A model generated the notes under the pieces. That model searched no databases. It worked only from the letters and a program-made list of their open reading frames with translations, and was not told the origin of the DNA. DNA of 64,000 nucleotides from Kordia sp050633145 (GTDB lineage: Bacteria > Bacteroidota > Bacteroidia > Flavobacteriales > Flavobacteriaceae): contig NZ_JBOEFY010000029.1 in assembly GCF_050633145.1 (NCBI RefSeq), forward strand, positions 1 to 64,000. Reading direction: 5' to 3'. Shown one piece after another: positions 1 to 8,625 of the stretch. Both the position numbers and the translations under genes were made by a program. How positions within the stretch are numbered: the first letter of the stretch is position 1; the number at the start of each line of letters is the position of its first letter.

Positions 1-21
1 CCAAACACCAAACACCAAACA
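1..21. repeat. Three tandem CCAAACA heptamers before the first gene
   Basis: Three perfect copies of CCAAACA end two bases before the ATG at 24. The array may continue to the left of the window. A similar C-poor, A-rich heptamer array precedes a leader peptide at 17308-17376, so these may be unstructured 5' leader sequence. Confidence 0.7.
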
Positions 22-23
22 AT

Positions 24-518
24 ATGAGCTTATTTGCCTTTATAAAAGATGTAGGAGATAAAATATTTGGCAGGAAGTCTACTGAAGACACCTCTGATAA
101 TACAGTAGAAGTAACTGAATCTGCGGTTGATGAAAAAGCAAAAGCAGAAAGTGCAATTACTGAAACTATATATGATTTAGACTTGCAAGTCGAAAATTTA
201 TGTGTTTCTCTAGATGGAGATACGGCAATTATTTTTGGAAAAGCAATAGATCAATCTACCAAAGAAAAAGTAATATTAGTTGTCGGAAATACAATGGGAA
301 TCGCAATGGTAGAAGATCAAATGGATGTTGAAGTACAAGCGCCAGAAGCGCAATTTCATACAGTAGCGAAAGGCGATACACTTGGAAAAATCGCAAAGCA
401 ATATTATGGAAACGCCATGAAATACCCAGAAATCTTTGAAGCCAACAAACCCATGCTAAAAGATCCAGACCGAATTTATCCTGGACAAGTACTCCGAATT
501 CCTACATTAGACGATTAA
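24..518 (+). CDS. kbp: Kbp-like BON/LysM protein
   Basis: A 164-residue protein without a signal peptide. The start MSLFAFIKDVG resembles the N-terminus of E. coli Kbp (YgaU), the cytoplasmic potassium-binding protein. A BON-like region spans about residues 41-105 and a LysM domain about 110-160, with the motif HTVAKGDTLGKIAKQYYG and the closing IYPGQVLRIP. Length (Kbp is about 150 residues) and domain order agree with that family. Potassium binding is known for Kbp and only inferred here. The acidic linker at residues 20-45 is longer than in Kbp. It appears to be transcribed alone. Confidence 0.8.
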   Translation: MSLFAFIKDVGDKIFGRKSTEDTSDNTVEVTESAVDEKAKAESAITETIYDLDLQVENLCVSLDGDTAIIFGKAIDQSTKEKVILVVGNTMGIAMVEDQMDVEVQAPEAQFHTVAKGDTLGKIAKQYYGNAMKYPEIFEANKPMLKDPDRIYPGQVLRIPTLDD

Positions 519-581
519 CAAAGCTTAAAAACCATTTTTGTAAAGAATTTATAGGTAGACTTTAGTGAAAAAACTATAAAA

Positions 582-599
582 AAGGGGAAAAGTCCCCTT
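582..599. terminator. GC-rich hairpin after the LysM gene
   Basis: AAGGGG (582-587) pairs with CCCCTT (594-599) across a six-base loop. No U-tract follows, so this is either a weak terminator of the upstream gene or a structured leader of the next gene, whose ATG is at 650. Confidence 0.4.
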
Positions 600-649
600 G
601 TGTCGTATCTTGAAAACTTCCTAATATTGCTGTCTAAATAGTCAGTACT

Positions 650-1036
650 ATGAGAAGTTATCGCCCTTTAATAATTATTCCGCTCTCTATCTTATTATTG
701 ATATTAATGGTTGTTACATCTTTTGTGACGCCAAAAAAGGAAATTCTTGGCGCTTGGGTATCTCAAGAAAATCCAGCAAACAAATTGGAATTTCATCAAA
801 ATGGTATAGGTACATTGTACTCCGAAAACAAAGAAAGCAAACCTTATCATTACACCGTTTCTACACAATGTGATGAGAACAGCGAATACAGCTCGTTATT
901 TGTAAAGATTGTTGATGATGAAGCAAATTCTTCAAAATGTTATGAAGTTAAAGATGCCGACAATCAAGATGATGACATTTTAGTGTTGGTAGATATGGAA
1001 AATAACGAAGAGCATTTGTACACGAAAGTGTATTAG
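650..1036 (+). CDS. Small membrane-anchored protein of unknown function
   Basis: A 128-residue protein with one N-terminal hydrophobic segment (about residues 6-27, PLIIIPLSILLLILMVV) and no lipoprotein Cys, so it is probably anchored in the inner membrane with a periplasmic domain. The remainder begins ILGAWVSQENPANKLEFHQNG, a pattern seen in small lipocalin-like Bacteroidota proteins (a strand, G-x-W, then K-L-E-F-x-x-N-G). It has two cysteines, which could form a disulfide. I do not recognise the family and assign no function. It has no operon partner. Confidence 0.6.
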   Translation: MRSYRPLIIIPLSILLLILMVVTSFVTPKKEILGAWVSQENPANKLEFHQNGIGTLYSENKESKPYHYTVSTQCDENSEYSSLFVKIVDDEANSSKCYEVKDADNQDDDILVLVDMENNEEHLYTKVY

Positions 1037-1157
1037 TTTTTAATTGAAAAATTACTCGAAATAACGTTTATAAACTTTTCAAGAGCTTATAATTCAAAAA
1101 ACATCTCGCAATAGTAAGAAAAGTTTAAAAGAGCAACAGCACGTTCTAGCAGCATTC

Positions 1158-1188
1158 ACACTGAGCCTGCCGAAGTGAAGCGAGTCTA
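1158..1188. repeat. Dispersed intergenic repeat overlapping the nadD stop
   Basis: CACTGAGCCTGCCGAAGTG (a CACT/AGTG hairpin) followed by AAGCGAGTCTA. Related words occur at 20376, 28289-28615, 34891, 35083-35145, 55598 and 57073. The final CTA is the reverse complement of the nadD stop codon. Confidence 0.65.
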
Positions 1189-1767
1189 TTTCTTATAAAA
1201 ATTCATTTCATCCACATATTTCCAAACATCGTTTGGTAACAAAGGCTTGATATTCTTTTTATCTTTAATCGCATTACGAATAAACGTAGAAGAAATCTCC
1301 ATAATTGGTGCGGCAACTTTATGAATTTTCGGGTGATCCGTAAATTGATGTTCCGCCGTTCCTTCTGAAATACGCGGATATACATATACATCATGGTTTG
1401 CTAAAATCACTTCGTAATTTTTCCACTTGTGCAAACTCTTCAAGTTATCTTCACCCATAATAAGGCAAAACTCATCTTTCGGATACTTTTCTTTTAAATG
1501 CGCTAAGGTATTTACAGTATAATTTGGCTGCGGTAAGTTAAACTCTATTTTACTAGGTTTAATTTTTGGATACTCTTCAGTAGCTATCATCACCATTTCA
1601 TAGCGATGATGATTGTCTAGCAAAGAACTTTTCTTCTTAAATGGATTATGTGGCGTAACAACCATCCAAATAGCGTCTAAGTCACTATATTCTGCCATGT
1701 GGTTGGCAATTGATAAATGTCCAATATGAATAGGATTGAACGTGCCAAAATACAAACCAACTTTCAT
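1186..1767 (-). CDS. nadD: Nicotinate-nucleotide adenylyltransferase
   Basis: This enzyme adenylates nicotinate mononucleotide with ATP to give deamido-NAD, a step of NAD synthesis in the cytoplasm. The 193 residues match the family length. The nucleotidyltransferase motif GTFNPIHIGH is at residues 8-17 and the second signature ISSTFIR lies near residue 160. It is last in a minus-strand operon yicC-gmk-nadD, starting 14 bases after gmk. The stop codon lies inside a dispersed intergenic repeat, so the C-terminus may vary between strains. Confidence 0.95.
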   Translation of the reverse strand: MKVGLYFGTFNPIHIGHLSIANHMAEYSDLDAIWMVVTPHNPFKKKSSLLDNHHRYEMVMIATEEYPKIKPSKIEFNLPQPNYTVNTLAHLKEKYPKDEFCLIMGEDNLKSLHKWKNYEVILANHDVYVYPRISEGTAEHQFTDHPKIHKVAAPIMEISSTFIRNAIKDKKNIKPLLPNDVWKYVDEMNFYKK

Positions 1768-1781
1768 CCGTATACCTTTAT

Positions 1782-2366
1782 TTAGTTACTTTTTTCGAGT
1801 CCAATAAAATGAGCAACTACTTTTTCAGCTTCAGCTTTTGCTGTTTCCAAATCGTCATTCATAATTCTAACATCAAACTGTGGTGCGTTTGCCATTTCTG
1901 CAGGAGCTTTGGCAATGCGCATATTAATTTTTTCTTGACTTTCCGTTTTTCTGTTTTTTAGGCGAACAATCAATTCATTGATATGTGGCGGTTCAACAAA
2001 AACAGTTAAAGTTTCTTCTGGAAATTTTCCTTTAATTCGTAAAGCGCCAACGACATCAATATCAAAAATGACATTCTTTCCAGAATCACAAATACGATCT
2101 ACTTCTGTTTGTAACGTTCCATAATAATTTTCAGGATACACTTCTTCCCACTCTAAAAACTCTTTATTTTTAATTTTCTGTCTAAAATCTTTCGGAGACA
2201 AAAAATAATAATCTTTTCCATCAACTTCCTCTCCTCGTCTTTCGCGAGAAGCTGCCGAAATAGAAAACTCTAAATTTAATTCAGGAATACCTAATAAATG
2301 GTGAACAATAGTGGTTTTTCCTGCGCCAGAAGGTGCAGCGAATACAATTAACTTCCCTCTTTTCAT
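1782..2366 (-). CDS. gmk: Guanylate kinase
   Basis: It phosphorylates GMP (and dGMP) to the diphosphate with ATP in the cytoplasm. It has 194 residues, close to the family norm. The P-loop APSGAGKTT is at residues 11-19, followed by the GMP-binding SRERRGEEVDGKDYYF region and the lid segment. Its start lies one base after the stop of the yicC-family gene, so the two are surely co-transcribed; nadD follows. The yicC-gmk pairing is widespread in bacteria and supports both calls. Confidence 0.97.
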   Translation of the reverse strand: MKRGKLIVFAAPSGAGKTTIVHHLLGIPELNLEFSISAASRERRGEEVDGKDYYFLSPKDFRQKIKNKEFLEWEEVYPENYYGTLQTEVDRICDSGKNVIFDIDVVGALRIKGKFPEETLTVFVEPPHINELIVRLKNRKTESQEKINMRIAKAPAEMANAPQFDVRIMNDDLETAKAEAEKVVAHFIGLEKSN

Positions 2367-2367
2367 T

Positions 2368-3228
2368 TTACAACACGTTTAAAAGTTGTTCCTTAATTTT
2401 CTCCAACTCGTCTTTCATTTGCACAACCAATTGCTGCATAGGTGCGTAATTAGATTTAGAACCAATGGTATTGATTTCACGACCAATTTCTTGTGTGATG
2501 AAACCAAGCTTTTTTCCATTAGAATCTGAAGAATTTATAGATTTTGAAAAATAATCTAAGTGATTTGCTAGACGTACTTTTTCTTCTGTGATATCAAATT
2601 TTTCTAAGTAGTAAATTAATTCTTGCTCAAAACGATTTTCGTCTACTTGCTCTTTCAAATCATCTAAGGCACGACGCAAACGTACTTTCACAGAAGTCAT
2701 ACGCTCATCATCCATATCAATTACTTTTTGAAGCAATGTAGAAATATTTTCTATGCGAAATAAAAAGTCTTTCTCTAGTACTTTTCCTTCTGCAAGTCGG
2801 TATTCGTCCAATTGTGAGATAGCGTGTTGCAATGCTTTTGAAATTACATCAAATTCTTTTTCGTCAATCTCTTCACGCTCAGTTTTTAATGAATCTGGCA
2901 TTCGTACCACCATTTTCAACAATTCTACATCATCTGCATTAGGTTCAATTTCACGAAGCTGATTCATGTATTCTTTCACAACAGCTTTATTAATTACCGT
3001 TGAGGTTTCTTCTGCGGTCATTTCCAAATACAAAGAAAAATCTACCTTTCCACGTAATAACGTCTTGGCAATTGTTTTGCGCATCATCAATTCTTTTTCT
3101 CGATAATACGAAGGAATTCGCGCATTCAAATCCAAACTCTTGCTGTTGAGTGATTTTAACTCAATCGTTATTTTTTTAGTCGGAAGTTGTTCTACAGACT
3201 TTCCGAATCCTGTCATAGATTTTATCAT
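2368..3228 (-). CDS. yicC: YicC-family endoribonuclease
   Basis: A 286-residue protein beginning MIKSMTGFGKS, the YicC family signature, and ending in the DUF1732-type region (GKKLGFITQEIGREINTIGSKSN). E. coli YicC is an endoribonuclease implicated in small-RNA turnover; that activity is inferred here by homology. It is the first gene of the yicC-gmk-nadD operon. A TATTTTTG box on the minus strand ends five bases before the start codon, so the transcript may have almost no 5' leader. Confidence 0.92.
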   Translation of the reverse strand: MIKSMTGFGKSVEQLPTKKITIELKSLNSKSLDLNARIPSYYREKELMMRKTIAKTLLRGKVDFSLYLEMTAEETSTVINKAVVKEYMNQLREIEPNADDVELLKMVVRMPDSLKTEREEIDEKEFDVISKALQHAISQLDEYRLAEGKVLEKDFLFRIENISTLLQKVIDMDDERMTSVKVRLRRALDDLKEQVDENRFEQELIYYLEKFDITEEKVRLANHLDYFSKSINSSDSNGKKLGFITQEIGREINTIGSKSNYAPMQQLVVQMKDELEKIKEQLLNVL

Positions 3229-3232
3229 ACGG

Positions 3233-3240
3233 CAAAAATA
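3233..3240 (-). promoter_or_regulatory. Candidate -7 promoter box for yicC-gmk-nadD
   Basis: The minus strand reads TATTTTTG, a full match to the Bacteroidota -7 consensus TAnnTTTG, five bases before the start codon at 3228. A start of transcription at about 3227-3229 would give a leaderless mRNA. No well-spaced -33 TTG was found. Confidence 0.4.
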
Positions 3241-3421
3241 GTAAAATTAGTGACAAAGCTTGAATTTGTGAGTTGCTATTCTGTGTGTTTTCAAGACATT
3301 TATCAAAATTATTTGTTGGATTCCGCCAAATTTTTCAGTTGTAATTTATATGATTTGCCAATAGAAACGCATCATTTTTTAAGTTAAGCTTTCTCTTGAG
3401 CTTTCATATCTTTTATTTTTT

Positions 3422-3429
3422 TATTTTTG
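3422..3429 (+). promoter_or_regulatory. Candidate promoter of the PrsW-like gene
   Basis: TATTTTTG matches TAnnTTTG, with a TTG at 3396-3398 as possible -33 element. The ATG is at 3443. Confidence 0.45.
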
Positions 3430-3442
3430 ACAAAACTGCCTA

Positions 3443-4120
3443 ATGCCATTAATATTAATATCCATTGCACCTGCGCTGTTAATTATACTCTATATTTATT
3501 ATAGTGATAAATATGATAAAGAACCGCGACACCTCCTAATGATCTGTTTTTTATTAGGAGCTATTGGTAGTATTTTAATATCATCAGTTTCCCACTTTGT
3601 TACATCACGATATTTTCCAGAATTGGAAATGAAGATTTGGTGGGTTCAATTCTGTAAAGCATTTATAGTAGTAGCGTTGGTAGAAGAATTTAGTAAATAT
3701 ATTTTTGTACGTTATTTTGCGCAGCGACATAAGGAGTTTGATGAGCCGTATGATGGTATCATGTACGCAATTATGGTTTCCATGGGCTTTGCAGTAACCG
3801 AAAACTTAGCATACGCATTTCAAGACGGAATTGAAATTGCTATATACAGAGCATTTACAGCAGTTCCTGCGCATGCTACTTTTGGAATTATTATGGGATA
3901 TTATATGGGGAAAGCCAAATTTTCCAGAAATCGTGTAAAATACAATCTTTTAGGATTGGCATTGGCTACTTGTTTCCACGGAACCTATGATTTCTTTCTC
4001 TTTATCAAGTATATTCCAGGTATTTCTATTGGTGCATTCGTGTCATTGGCAATTGGAATATTGCTATCACAAAAAGCCATATGGATTCATCAACGAAATT
4101 CACATTTTAAGCCAAAGTAG
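3443..4120 (+). CDS. PrsW-family intramembrane metalloprotease
   Basis: A 225-residue polytopic membrane protein with about seven hydrophobic segments. The PrsW/CPBP-like motifs are present: VEEFSKY (EExxK type) near residue 80, the GFAVTENLAYAF segment, AVPAHATFGIIMGYYMG, and CFHGTYDFFLF. These supply the conserved Glu and His residues expected to hold zinc. B. subtilis PrsW cleaves an anti-sigma factor; no anti-sigma factor gene is visible nearby, so the substrate is unknown. Its 3' end overlaps the convergent hydrolase gene by 14 bases. Confidence 0.85.
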   Translation: MPLILISIAPALLIILYIYYSDKYDKEPRHLLMICFLLGAIGSILISSVSHFVTSRYFPELEMKIWWVQFCKAFIVVALVEEFSKYIFVRYFAQRHKEFDEPYDGIMYAIMVSMGFAVTENLAYAFQDGIEIAIYRAFTAVPAHATFGIIMGYYMGKAKFSRNRVKYNLLGLALATCFHGTYDFFLFIKYIPGISIGAFVSLAIGILLSQKAIWIHQRNSHFKPK

Positions 4121-5075
4121 CAAAATCAAAGGCTCTTTTTTCGGTATAATAGACGTCGCCTCTATTAAAAAAACCAACATGTCCGCCGTATTTAGGCATT
4201 TCAAAATAAAAGTTTTCATTTTGTTCGGCTTCCTCTATAGGATAGCAGCTTTTAGATAAAAATGAATCGTTTTTTGCGCTGATTAATAAGGTTGGAATCT
4301 TAATATTTGGAATAAACTGTTTGGATGAACACTTTTTATAATAATCGGCAGCATCTTTATAACCATGCGCTTTAGAGGTGTACAAATTGTCAATGCGTAA
4401 CATCGAATTTGCGTTTTTAATATCTTCTAATTTAATCAAACTAGGAAAAGCACTATGTTTATCTACTAATTTCTCTCGTAAACTTTTAACAAACATTCGG
4501 TTATACATATAGTTTTCTACACGTCCCATCTGCTTCAAAGAACCTTCTAATTGACATGGAACAGAAATCGCAATGGCAGCTTTTACTTCTTTCGGAACTC
4601 GAATAGGTTCACCCAAATACTTCAATAACAGGTTTCCACCCATACTAAATCCTTTCAAAACAATATGAGAATATTGTGGGTAGTTGGTCAAAATATATTC
4701 AATAACTTCTCTTAAATCTTCGGAAGCACCTGCATTGTAAGCTCTGTATAATCGGTTTGGTTCTCCGCTACAACTTCTAAGATTTATTCCAATGGCATCA
4801 TATCCATTACGATTAAAAATCTTTGCGGTTCCTTTAATATACGAGCGTTGTGCATTGCCTTCCAAACCATGTAAAATAATAATAAGTTTAGATACATTTT
4901 TATGGTAGGCAGCGTAACTCCAATCTAAATCTAAAAAATCTTGATCACTTAACGTAATGCGTTCCCGCTTCTGATACACACCTGAAACATTTCTGTAAAG
5001 ACCAGAGTGAATAGTAGAAAAATGACCATTTTTAAAAATAAGAGGTGGATTGTAATGACTTTTAACTATTGGCAT
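4107..5075 (-). CDS. YheT-like alpha/beta-hydrolase
   Basis: A 322-residue hydrolase of the YheT/EMB8 type. It shows the oxyanion-side HGLEGN segment near residue 70, the nucleophile elbow GFSMGG near residue 145, and a late catalytic histidine in YGGHVGFF close to the C-terminus. There is no signal peptide, so it is probably cytosolic. Esterase activity toward short acyl esters is typical of the family, but the natural substrate is unknown. It is divergent from the thioesterase gene with only 29 bases between the starts. Confidence 0.88.
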   Translation of the reverse strand: MPIVKSHYNPPLIFKNGHFSTIHSGLYRNVSGVYQKRERITLSDQDFLDLDWSYAAYHKNVSKLIIILHGLEGNAQRSYIKGTAKIFNRNGYDAIGINLRSCSGEPNRLYRAYNAGASEDLREVIEYILTNYPQYSHIVLKGFSMGGNLLLKYLGEPIRVPKEVKAAIAISVPCQLEGSLKQMGRVENYMYNRMFVKSLREKLVDKHSAFPSLIKLEDIKNANSMLRIDNLYTSKAHGYKDAADYYKKCSSKQFIPNIKIPTLLISAKNDSFLSKSCYPIEEAEQNENFYFEMPKYGGHVGFFNRGDVYYTEKRAFDFATLA

Positions 5076-5077
5076 GC

Positions 5078-5085
5078 TATTTTTG
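5078..5085 (+). promoter_or_regulatory. Candidate promoter of the thioesterase gene
   Basis: TATTTTTG, a full TAnnTTTG match in the 29-base divergent gap, with the ATG 19 bases downstream. A weak TTG is at 5050-5052. Confidence 0.45.
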
Positions 5086-5104
5086 AAAATAAAAAATAAA
5101 TATA

Positions 5105-5581
5105 ATGTATTTTAAAGAATTTGACATCCGTTGGAGCGATTTAGATGCAAATCGTCATTTAGCAAACTCTGCATATATCAATTTTATGAGCCATACACGT
5201 ATGGGATTTTTGATTGAAAACGGATTCACACAGAGAGAATTAGCTAAAAATAATATTGGCCCTGTAGTGTTTTATGAGCACATGTATTATTTTAAAGAAG
5301 CATTTTCAGGGAAGCCTGTAAAAGTCTCGTTAGAAGTTGCCGGATTAAGTGAAGATGGAATGTTCTTTGAATTTCTTCATAATTTTTATGATGCGAACGG
5401 AAAAAACTTTGCAAGCTGTGAAATGATGGGCGCTTGGATCGATTTAAAAACACGTCAATTAATAGGTTTGCCAGCACAATTCAATGAAGCTTTACGCAAT
5501 GTACCACGAGCAAAAACGTTCAAAATATTAACCAAAGAAGACACGCGCCGATTTGGTAAAAAACCTGAAAATTTAGAGTAA
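5105..5581 (+). CDS. Hotdog-fold acyl-CoA thioesterase
   Basis: A 158-residue protein of the 4-hydroxybenzoyl-CoA thioesterase/YbgC-like family, which hydrolyses acyl-CoA esters in the cytoplasm. The N-terminal motif FDIRWSDLDANRHLANSAYINF holds the catalytic Asp (WSDLDxNxHxxN), and the C-terminal half has the family's long strand region. The acyl specificity cannot be read from sequence. It is divergent from the YheT-like hydrolase gene, with a separate promoter likely. Confidence 0.88.
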   Translation: MYFKEFDIRWSDLDANRHLANSAYINFMSHTRMGFLIENGFTQRELAKNNIGPVVFYEHMYYFKEAFSGKPVKVSLEVAGLSEDGMFFEFLHNFYDANGKNFASCEMMGAWIDLKTRQLIGLPAQFNEALRNVPRAKTFKILTKEDTRRFGKKPENLE

Positions 5582-5652
5582 CTATTTGATTGTTAGTGAA
5601 AAAAAGGTACATTTAAGACACCTAAAAAACTTTATTAACTAACATCAAAATT

Positions 5653-6090
5653 ATGGAAAACGTTAATTGGATTGCGCTCATTGTAGCTGCATTATCTACA
5701 CTTGTCATTGGATTTCTATGGTATGGACCGTTATTCGGAAAAGCTTGGATGAAAGAAACAGGAATTACTGAAGAAAAGGCACAAAAAGGAATGATATTAC
5801 GTTTTAGTATAAGCGTTGTATTAGCTTTTATAGCGGTATTCTTTATCTACGCAAATTCAGTAATAAGCGGAGGAATGCCTCCAGATTTACACGGCGTTGA
5901 AGTCACTAAATTTCACACATTTGGTCATGGTGTTGTACACGGAATCATGACTGCTTTATTTGTTGCAATGCCAGTTTTAGTAACCAATGCACTCTTTGAG
6001 CAAAAATCATTCAAATATATACTGATTAATGTCGGTTATTGGATTGTTACTTTTGCCATTATGGGCGGAATTGTCAATGCTTGGGTCTAA
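5653..6090 (+). CDS. DUF1761-type membrane protein
   Basis: A 145-residue protein with four predicted membrane segments, beginning NWIALIVAALSTLVIGFLWYGPLFGKAWMKE. The W-Y-x-P-L-F-G-K-x-W motif after the first helix is typical of the DUF1761 family. The function is unknown. The gene lies 71 bases after the thioesterase gene and ends before a bidirectional terminator; it may share the thioesterase transcript. Confidence 0.8.
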   Translation: MENVNWIALIVAALSTLVIGFLWYGPLFGKAWMKETGITEEKAQKGMILRFSISVVLAFIAVFFIYANSVISGGMPPDLHGVEVTKFHTFGHGVVHGIMTALFVAMPVLVTNALFEQKSFKYILINVGYWIVTFAIMGGIVNAWV

Positions 6091-6110
6091 AAATAAAATA
6101 TAAAAACACA

Positions 6111-6140
6111 AAAAAGAGGTTCAACTGAACCTCTTTTTTT
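6111..6140. terminator. Bidirectional terminator
   Basis: AAAAAGAGGTTC (6111-6122) pairs with GAACCTCTTTTT (6127-6138) over an AACT loop, with A and T runs on both sides. It can serve the DUF1761 gene on the plus strand and the tectonin gene on the minus strand. Confidence 0.9.
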
Positions 6141-6159
6141 ATTTCATAAAAGTATCTAA

Positions 6160-6867
6160 TTATCCTTTCCAAACAGAGCCCTGGAGTCCAATAATAAATG
6201 GAATACCCTGATGCACTGTAATATCTAATCCTTTTCCGCCACCACGATATTCAACCCAACGATTATATCTGTAGCGAAAGATTCCATTATTAACTCCAAT
6301 AACCCAAACGGTTCCATCTCGGTCGGTCGCTATTTTTTGTCCAATTCCTCCTCCGCGAAGTTGCATCCAGCCCATTCCATTTCCACGCCAAATACTTCCA
6401 TCTTCTCCTATGATATATGGAACTCCTCGATGTGCTGCAATATCAACTGCTTTTCCGCCACCAGGATATAAATTCCAGTTGCGACCATCAAACGAAAACA
6501 CATTATTATTAACTCCAATTATCCACAACTGACCGTTGTCACTGTAAATCTTTTTTCCGAGTCCATTGCCAGGCATCGGAACCCAACCTGAGCCAGTTCC
6601 TTTCCAAATTCCGTTATTCAACCCAATAATATAAGGTGTTCCATTGTGTACGGCAATATCTAAGGCTTTTCCTCCACCAGGATATTCTCTCCATAAACGA
6701 CCATTATGCGAGAAAACACTATTTCCTATACCAATCACCCAAACGGTTCCGTTGTCATTAGAAATAGCTTGTCCTTTTCCGCCACCGCGAAGTTGTTTCC
6801 AAGATTGTGCATTTACAGCAGTAAAACAAAACAATGATAAAACGAGTAGACACGTAATTTTTTTCAT
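6160..6867 (-). CDS. Secreted six-blade tectonin beta-propeller protein
   Basis: The start is placed at the ATG at 6867 because it gives a clean signal peptide (MKKITCLLVLSLFCFTAVNA, then Q); an upstream in-frame Met at 6918 only adds non-signal sequence. The mature part of about 215 residues is six repeats of roughly 36 residues that alternate between two types, one with GTVWVIG-N-x-V/I-F and one with GGGKAxDIAxHxGxPYIIG. This is a two-blade unit present three times. The family (tectonin/tachylectin-like) often binds glycans or lipopolysaccharide. There is no T9SS domain, so it is probably periplasmic or released. The ligand is unknown. Confidence 0.85.
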   Translation of the reverse strand: MKKITCLLVLSLFCFTAVNAQSWKQLRGGGKGQAISNDNGTVWVIGIGNSVFSHNGRLWREYPGGGKALDIAVHNGTPYIIGLNNGIWKGTGSGWVPMPGNGLGKKIYSDNGQLWIIGVNNNVFSFDGRNWNLYPGGGKAVDIAAHRGVPYIIGEDGSIWRGNGMGWMQLRGGGIGQKIATDRDGTVWVIGVNNGIFRYRYNRWVEYRGGGKGLDITVHQGIPFIIGLQGSVWKG

Positions 6868-6941
6868 TATAAAATTATTAAAGGTTGCATCTAAAAATAC
6901 AAATTTAATGCCATTCATGAACGATTGACGAATTACAATGT

Positions 6942-6980
6942 AAAAAAAGCCTTTGAAATACGTATTTCAAAGGCTTTTTT
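6942..6980. terminator. Perfectly palindromic terminator of the amt operon
   Basis: The arms GCCTTTGAAATAC (6949-6961) and GTATTTCAAAGGC (6962-6974) form a perfect 26-base palindrome, flanked by seven A before and six T after. It lies 34 bases after the amt stop on the minus strand. Confidence 0.92.
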
Positions 6981-7013
6981 GTAGTTGTTATACTATAAAT
7001 TGAACAATGATTC

Positions 7014-8243
7014 TTAATGTTCGTTCAATCTAAAATCTGGATAAGCATCCATTCTATGTTCGTGTGCATCAAGACCTTCTAATTCTTCTTTTTCGGAAAC
7101 TCGAATACCTATTGTTTTTTTCAAGACAAATATGATTAAAAAGGAAGAAACCAAACATATTCCTGCATACGATGCTACACCAATTAATTGACTTAAAAAT
7201 TGTGCGCCACCTGCTAAGTTTCCAAAGATTCCAACAGCTAAAGTTCCCCATATTCCACAAACTAAATGTACAGCAATAGCTCCAACAGGGTCATCTAACT
7301 TTAATCGATCAATAAGCGATACTGCAAATACAATAATTGCACCCGCTATTGCTCCAATAATAATAGCGTCAGTTGGACTCATTTGGTCAGCACCAGCAGT
7401 AATTCCTACCAATCCTCCTAAAATACCATTTAAAAACATAGTTAAGTCTAGGTTCTTAAACTTTAAGGTAGATACTAAAGCTGCCACAACACCACCAGCT
7501 GCAGCTGCCAAACAAGTTGTTGTTAAAGTTAAAGATGTAGCAGCAGGATCTGCAGATAAAACAGAACCGCCATTAAACCCAAACCAACCTAACCAAAGAA
7601 TTAACACTCCGGCAGTTGCTAATGGAATATTATGTCCAGGAATAGCTTGTATTTTCCCTTCTTTAAATTTCCCAATTCTGGAGCCTAATAAACAAACTGC
7701 TACCAAAGCAGCCCAGCCACCAACAGAATGTACTAAAGTTGAACCAGCAAAATCATAAAATGGAGTATCTAAAGTTTGTAAAAATCCACCGCCCCATTTC
7801 CACGAACCAGCAATTGGATAAATAAATCCTACATATAAAATTGTAAAAATCATAAAAGGACCAATTTTCATTCGCTCAGCAACTGCACCAGAAACAATAG
7901 TAGCTGCTGTGGCTGCAAACATTCCTTGAAATAAAAAGTCAGTCCAATATGTATATCCTTGATTGTATGCAAGGTCTAAAGTGCCTTCGGTTAAAGGAGC
8001 ATCTAATCCAAAACCAGCAAAACCAATGAATCCATTAAACTCTCCAGGGTACATTAAGTTAAACCCAACTATATAGTAGAGTAATAAACCAATCGTAATG
8101 ATAAATATGTTTTTGAATAGAATGTTTATTGTGTTTTTTTGTCTTGTCAATCCTATCTCTAAAAATGCAAATCCTAAATGCATAAAGAAAACAAGTGCTG
8201 TACAGATCATCATCCATACATTATTGATAGTTAATAATTCCAT
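7014..8243 (-). CDS. amt: Ammonium transporter
   Basis: A 409-residue Amt/MEP/Rh-family channel that conducts ammonia or ammonium across the inner membrane. About eleven membrane helices are visible, with the family signature around DFAGSTLVHSVGGWAALV and the conserved twin-His pore positions implied by the HSVGG and later VHLVCGIWG segments. The N-terminus starts directly in a helix, without the cleaved signal seen in E. coli AmtB. It follows the PII gene by 17 bases in a porin-PII-amt operon, the usual arrangement in which PII gates the channel when nitrogen is plentiful. Confidence 0.96.
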   Translation of the reverse strand: MELLTINNVWMMICTALVFFMHLGFAFLEIGLTRQKNTINILFKNIFIITIGLLLYYIVGFNLMYPGEFNGFIGFAGFGLDAPLTEGTLDLAYNQGYTYWTDFLFQGMFAATAATIVSGAVAERMKIGPFMIFTILYVGFIYPIAGSWKWGGGFLQTLDTPFYDFAGSTLVHSVGGWAALVAVCLLGSRIGKFKEGKIQAIPGHNIPLATAGVLILWLGWFGFNGGSVLSADPAATSLTLTTTCLAAAAGGVVAALVSTLKFKNLDLTMFLNGILGGLVGITAGADQMSPTDAIIIGAIAGAIIVFAVSLIDRLKLDDPVGAIAVHLVCGIWGTLAVGIFGNLAGGAQFLSQLIGVASYAGICLVSSFLIIFVLKKTIGIRVSEKEELEGLDAHEHRMDAYPDFRLNEH

Positions 8244-8260
8244 AATTCTAATTTTGTAAT

Positions 8261-8599
8261 TTATTTTAGTGTGTTTCCGCCCTTTTCTCCTGTTCGTATT
8301 CTGTAAACTTCTTCGATGTGTGAAACGAATATTTTACCATCACCAACTTCACCTGTAGCGGCAGCTTCTAGAATAGCTTTTATGGTAACTTCTTCAAAAT
8401 CGTTGTTAACAACTATGGATAAATAGCGCCTTTGTATGTCGCTAGTGCTATAAGAAACACCTCTGTATACATGACCTTCTTTTTCATTTCCTAAGCCTGT
8501 AACATCCCAATAGGTAAAGAAATTCACACCTACTTCGTGCAGTGCTTTTTTTACTTTAGAAAATTTAGATTTTCTAATAATGGCTTCAATTTTTTTCAT
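8261..8599 (-). CDS. glnK: PII nitrogen regulatory protein
   Basis: A 112-residue PII protein beginning MKKIEAIIRKSKFSKVKKAL. The T-loop segment GHVYRGVSY carries Tyr50, which aligns with the uridylylated Tyr51 of E. coli GlnB/GlnK. The second signature TGEVGDGKIFV is intact. PII senses 2-oxoglutarate and ATP/ADP and, when encoded beside amt, blocks the channel. Modification by uridylylation cannot be inferred from the Tyr alone. It sits between the porin gene and amt in one operon. Confidence 0.95.
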   Translation of the reverse strand: MKKIEAIIRKSKFSKVKKALHEVGVNFFTYWDVTGLGNEKEGHVYRGVSYSTSDIQRRYLSIVVNNDFEEVTIKAILEAAATGEVGDGKIFVSHIEEVYRIRTGEKGGNTLK

Positions 8600-8625
8600 T
8601 GTATTTATGATTAGTTATTGCTTAA

